Positions 60,469 to 64,000 of a DNA stretch of 64,000 nucleotides are shown here, in pieces. Below the pieces are notes generated by a model, which was not told the DNA's origin, did no database searches, and saw only the letters and a list, made by a program, of their open reading frames with translations. Origin of the DNA: Metallyticus violacea (lineage: Eukaryota; Arthropoda; Insecta; Mantodea; Metallyticidae); NCBI GenBank assembly GCA_030762175.1, contig CM060842.1:63530501-63594500 (forward strand), in the 5' to 3' direction. Each line of letters begins with the position of its first letter. Within the stretch, counting starts at the first letter, position 1. The position numbers and the translations under genes were made by a program.

Positions 60469-61214
60469 CTCCTTCATGCACATTATTCAAAATCCATGCG
60501 CAAAATCTACTCCTGGATGCAGGATCGCCGGGTTTAAGTTATAGCATTGCATTAATTTTAAAGGAAACTGCAGAAAGTAACGGTTAATTTCATAAGCCAA
60601 TGCCAGATGTATAGAAAATGAAGCGAGGCAGTTAATTGTCTTCTTGCTTAATAATGGTGAGTTAATGTACATTATAAATGTTAATAATAACTAGAGATAA
60701 AACAATTCTTTCGTAAACAAGATATCAGCGTATGGTTGACGCGAGCAATGCACATGACGGCAGAGGGAGGGAAGTTTGAACCGGATTCCGTACAGTCCGG
60801 TGACAGCAATAGTGCAAAAAGTGAGAAGTGAACGAGTCGATTGGTAACCTGTGGTATAGTGTTTACCTTGTAATATTCAGAGCCGCTACACTATGGTTGA
60901 AGCTCCGGCAAACTCGCATCCGTGGAAGGAGATGTTTCATGCTTAGTAATAACTTATGCGACAATCATAGCTGTGGGACTTTTTGATTCTCGTTCACTGC
61001 GGTACCAGCTTGGAACAACCTATCGGCCACTAGGCACGGAACGGTCATACCAATAAATCTCTCATTAGAACTTTGACATGGTGATCTGAGAGCATAGATA
61101 GCAGATCTTAGTTTAGGGATATTGTACCTAATCTGCATGTACACACTTTCCAATTCACATATTCATCAGGCCAAGAAACTTGAAATCTGTGAACTGTTCT
61201 AAAAGTTAATTATT

Positions 61215-61590
61215 GTAAACAGCTGTTTAACTAGTTACACATTTTATAATTTTTGTTTCATCAATATTTAATAATAATTTGCTAGCTTTAAACCAGCCAA
61301 ACCATATATTCAGTTAGAGGAGTACTCTTTTTACTGGAATCTATTACAACAGTATCATCGGCAAAGAGAATTAGTGACAGCTGTATTTTTTTATTCCTAA
61401 TAGCACATCATTGTCAAGAGGAATGCATTCACTTTTGATCCTTGTAGGATTCCAAGTTTAGTAATTCCTCAAACTGAAATATTATAATTATTTTTACACG
61501 ATGAATTTATTTGGACCTTTTGTTTCCTTCTATTTATATATCTAATTAACGATTTAATATTCTCATTTTTATTTCATTCAAAATCAATTT
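61215..61590 (-). pseudogene. LINE reverse-transcriptase fragment (jockey/CR1-like), catalytic FADD kept
   Basis: Minus-strand translation, right to left: SLIRYINRRKQKVQIN, GITKLGILQGSKV (compare the PQGS block of RT), LILFADDTVVIDS (about 61,345-61,385; both catalytic Asp present), then WFKASKLLLNIDETKIIKC (about 61,235-61,300). These are RT blocks in the right order and spacing for a jockey/CR1/L2-type non-LTR element. Frames are broken by stops and small indels. No other part of the element is next to it. Confidence 0.75.
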
Positions 61591-61594
61591 TTAT

Positions 61595-63430
61595 ATTTGA
61601 ATTAAAATACATCATGTGTCTTTTTTTCCCCCTTCCTCCTTTTAAGATGGACAAGTTTTATTAAAATATATGTGAACAATTTATGATATCTGAAAATGTT
61701 CTATAATTGACTTTTGGAATTAAAACCCTTCCTTGTGTGTTTAAATATTTTTAAATATATGCAATCTCGTTAAAATGTTAGTTTCAATTTTTTTTAGCAT
61801 TATTTAATTTGGTGGAATGTTTTGAGCTTATGCGGGACTCTATATATTTTTTTTTCGTTCAGACTTAAGTTAAAATTGTTTGGTGGCGTTATTTACATTA
61901 AAAGTGCTGTAATGGCACTATTGTCATATTTTTTAAAATATAGGATGTTAAACAATTTTATATAAACGTTTAGATATACTTGAAGAGACGAATACAATTT
62001 TTTTCATAACTTCTAGAACTTAACATTTAATCATAGATATACATGCAAAGGCGAATGGAAGACCGGAGATAGTTATCGGTTAATGTGACTTTCAAATCTT
62101 TCCATTATTTGTGATAAATAAAAATAGTTATTAGTGTTAATGTATTATGAATGTACGATTAAAATGATCATTGGTGAAGCATGAATGTTGTAATGATTTT
62201 GTTATCTATTTTTATTTTTTCTCCTCTGAGTATGCTAAGATAAGATAATAGATAAGACCTCAACACACATCCGCCAACGGTAATAGAATTCCATGAGCAT
62301 AGATTCCGTGTCCTGTTATGATGAAATGCGACTTTCTGCTTCAATTCTTCACGCTTCCCGTTATGATTAGCATGTTGTTATGTAATAAATGAACCTGTAA
62401 GCGGCGATCAAGAATTTCTGGTACCTGTTTTGTAACAGCATATTGTTATCTATTTTTTCGCCATTTTAGACACTTCCCTTTTTAATACAACATTAATTAT
62501 GAACAAAATAGAGTAAAATGAATTATCCTTAATGACAAATATATATAGTTAACACTTTTTATGACCTGATAACGGTCACCAGAAACTTAAAACACATAAA
62601 ATAATTAATTGTATATATTCCTATGTTAGGTGCTGAAATGAAAGAACTACTAGCGCGATAGCTTCCCCAAATACTGACATCAATCACAAGATGGGAACTT
62701 GTGACTTGCAAGAAAATCCTACACGACATTTCACTGTAGATGAACCAATGGTTCCGATCCCAAGATGAAAGCAAAATTTCTTCAGCGGAAATCTCGTAAT
62801 ACTTTGAAAAGGCAAGATCACAATATCTGCGATAACTGACTTTATGCACTTTAAAAAGAAGGGGCGTGCCAAATTCAAGTCACAAGGTATGTACAATATA
62901 TGACTTACTTTGTCATAACTGCCACATATTAGCACCAATTTCGCAGCTGAAGGATCACTTACGATGGAGATTTTCAAGCGATAATGAATTGATGCAGGCT
63001 GTAAATGATAAAGTTTACATGCATTTTGAAAGACATGCAACATAGCTATACGCACTTTCAGTATAAATTAAAGAATGGAAAATTTCAAAAACATATTTAA
63101 AAAAAAATAGCAGACGTATACATTTCAAGGGTGGCTTATGACTGCTTACGCTTGTATTGGTATTCGTAAGCTCCCAGGTTCAAATACCTTGGAGCCGGCT
63201 ATCCTGACCGCTGGGCTCTTAGATGAAGATGTAAATTTCCTTTTCACGAATTTTGTACCTTCCCATTTCATCTCACTTTATTCCGTTGGTTCTGTTACAG
63301 GGCCGATTTATCAGAGAAATGTGACGGTGGCTTGCACTTTTAAAGTGTTTCTCTCCCGGCGTTTGGTGTTGAACCGGTACTTCTGAGGGTCTGGAACCCC
63401 TGGAGGGAAGGCTCTACCGGCATTGGGGTG
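61595..63430. other. no gene recognised
   Basis: AT-rich to 62,600. A minus-strand 123-codon frame at 62,684-63,055 has no recognisable domain. A B-box-like motif followed by GGAGCCGGCTATCCTGACC at 63,178-63,211 matches a fragment at 3,245-3,345 and may be a SINE remnant. Confidence 0.45.
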
Positions 63431-63437
63431 TTCTATG

Positions 63438-64000
63438 TACGGGGGCTAGTCAAAAAACACTGAAAAAATGTTATATACATGGAATACACTAGGCTCGGTC
63501 CAGATTGGTGTGGTCTTTTTAAAAATATTCTCCTTTTGAGTTGAATTTATTTTGCTCAATGCGTTTGCCAGTCCTGGAAGCCATTTGACATCACCTCAGC
63601 CTTTTTCGCGATGGCTCGAAAGTACCCAAATGCTCCCCCTTAGCTCCTTTTTCAGACGGGGAAAGTGATAAAAGTCACAGGAGGCTAAGTCTGGGGAGTA
63701 TGAAGAATGGGGGACACATTCGAAGTTCCCTACGCACTTCCACTCGCACCATCTTCTGTTCAGGAGTCAGTCAGTAATCTTGAGACCCACCTCGCACAAA
63801 CGCTTCTCATGTTCAAGTGAATATGCATAATCGAAACTGTACTGTCAAGGGAAATGTGTAACATGTCTGCAAGTGTGTCAGTTGTTATTCGTCGGTCTTC
63901 ACGAACAATACGCCAGCTGTGTTAATCATGGTTTCGTTTACTGCTGTTGCTGGAACATCTGGACCGCCTTGCTTTGTTGTTGAAACATGGCCCTCCTTAA
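63438..64000 (-). mobile_element. mariner element, internally deleted, cut by the window edge
   Basis: The left (3') end is TACGGGGGCTAGTCAAAAAA, whose CTAGTC resembles mariner termini. Minus-strand translation from the window edge gives WRIVREDRRITTDTLADML, then HISLDSTVSIMHIHLNMRSV, CARWVSRLLT (DNA-binding half), then EQKMVRVEVRREL directly followed across a frameshift by the C-terminal CPP-HSSYSPDLAS-type block, FYHFPRLKKEL, GGSIW. The core with the first two catalytic Asp residues is missing. The rest of the N-terminus lies outside. Confidence 0.75.

Larger units (their letters stand above)
59325..61045 (+). mobile_element. transposase-bearing DNA transposon, degenerate
   Basis: Matches 22,030-22,950 in inverted orientation. 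Shared blocks are the outer segment with CCTTCGCGGG and GAGGTCAGTACAAGTTTAAC, GCGGCGTAATACAG, GGGGAATAGAATACCTGAAT (reverse), the HTH coding part IHRLVNKSFETGNILDK (59,660-59,715), and the C-terminal coding part VNFISQ-QM-IENEA-RQ (about 60,570-60,635). The 3' non-coding part has AGTAATAACTTATGCG and TTCTCGTTCACTGCGGTAC (to about 61,005). It is longer than the 22-kb copy because of about 550 bp (59,970-60,520) that holds a local duplication and a hairpin. Stops throughout; ends approximate. Confidence 0.75.

Noticed and set aside
62684..63055. 123-codon minus-strand frame, not low-complexity
   Set aside because: No recognisable domain, no splice or promoter context and AT-rich surroundings; chance frames of this size are expected in 64 kb.

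Overview
The window looks like a piece of a large, AT-rich, repeat-laden insect genome. The evidence is spliceosomal gene structure, long non-coding stretches, many tRNA-derived SINEs, decayed non-LTR retrotransposons and many decayed Tc1/mariner-type DNA transposons. One coding exon is recognisable, the N-terminal exon of the eye-type diacylglycerol kinase gene (rdgA-like). The repeat types recall cockroach genomes, but the species is inference only. No bacterial-style operon, CRISPR array, rRNA or bona fide tRNA gene was seen.

Layout. Positions 1-28 kb are non-coding and transposon-rich. They hold a 2 x 202-bp tandem duplication at 5.6-6.0 kb, an inverted SINE-in-SINE nest at 6.25-6.86 kb, a GAA/GAT microsatellite at 12.4 kb, a LINE reverse-transcriptase scrap at 16 kb, a pile-up of SINEs and mariner remnants at 17.2-19.9 kb, and two transposase-bearing deletion derivatives at 22.0-22.9 and 24.0-24.9 kb. 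The second of these has recognisable inverted ends flanked by TA.

The gene is at 28.73-30.25 kb on the + strand. A splice acceptor at 28,728 opens an exon. It first carries a 79-codon ORF ending 5 nt before the main ATG at 28,984, then about 403 codons of the kinase's disordered N-terminus, and it closes at one of two phase-2 donors 63 nt apart. The C1, kinase and ankyrin parts of the protein are not visible and must be encoded downstream. The exon carries four LxVP motifs, each followed by a basophilic serine site. This resembles a calcineurin docking array and is the most interesting protein-level signal in the window.

The exon lies between two direct copies of an unclassified repeat (28.0 and 32.7 kb); the second copy is itself split by a SINE. 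Positions 33.5-64 kb are again non-coding. They contain more members of one transposase family (35.3-36.0, 37.2-37.5, 47.7-48.4, 57.6-58.7 and 59.3-61.0 kb), LINE pieces (47.1, 48.6-49.5 and 61.2-61.6 kb), SINEs, trinucleotide microsatellites and a deleted mariner running off the right edge. All transposase and reverse-transcriptase frames seen are broken, so none looks autonomous.
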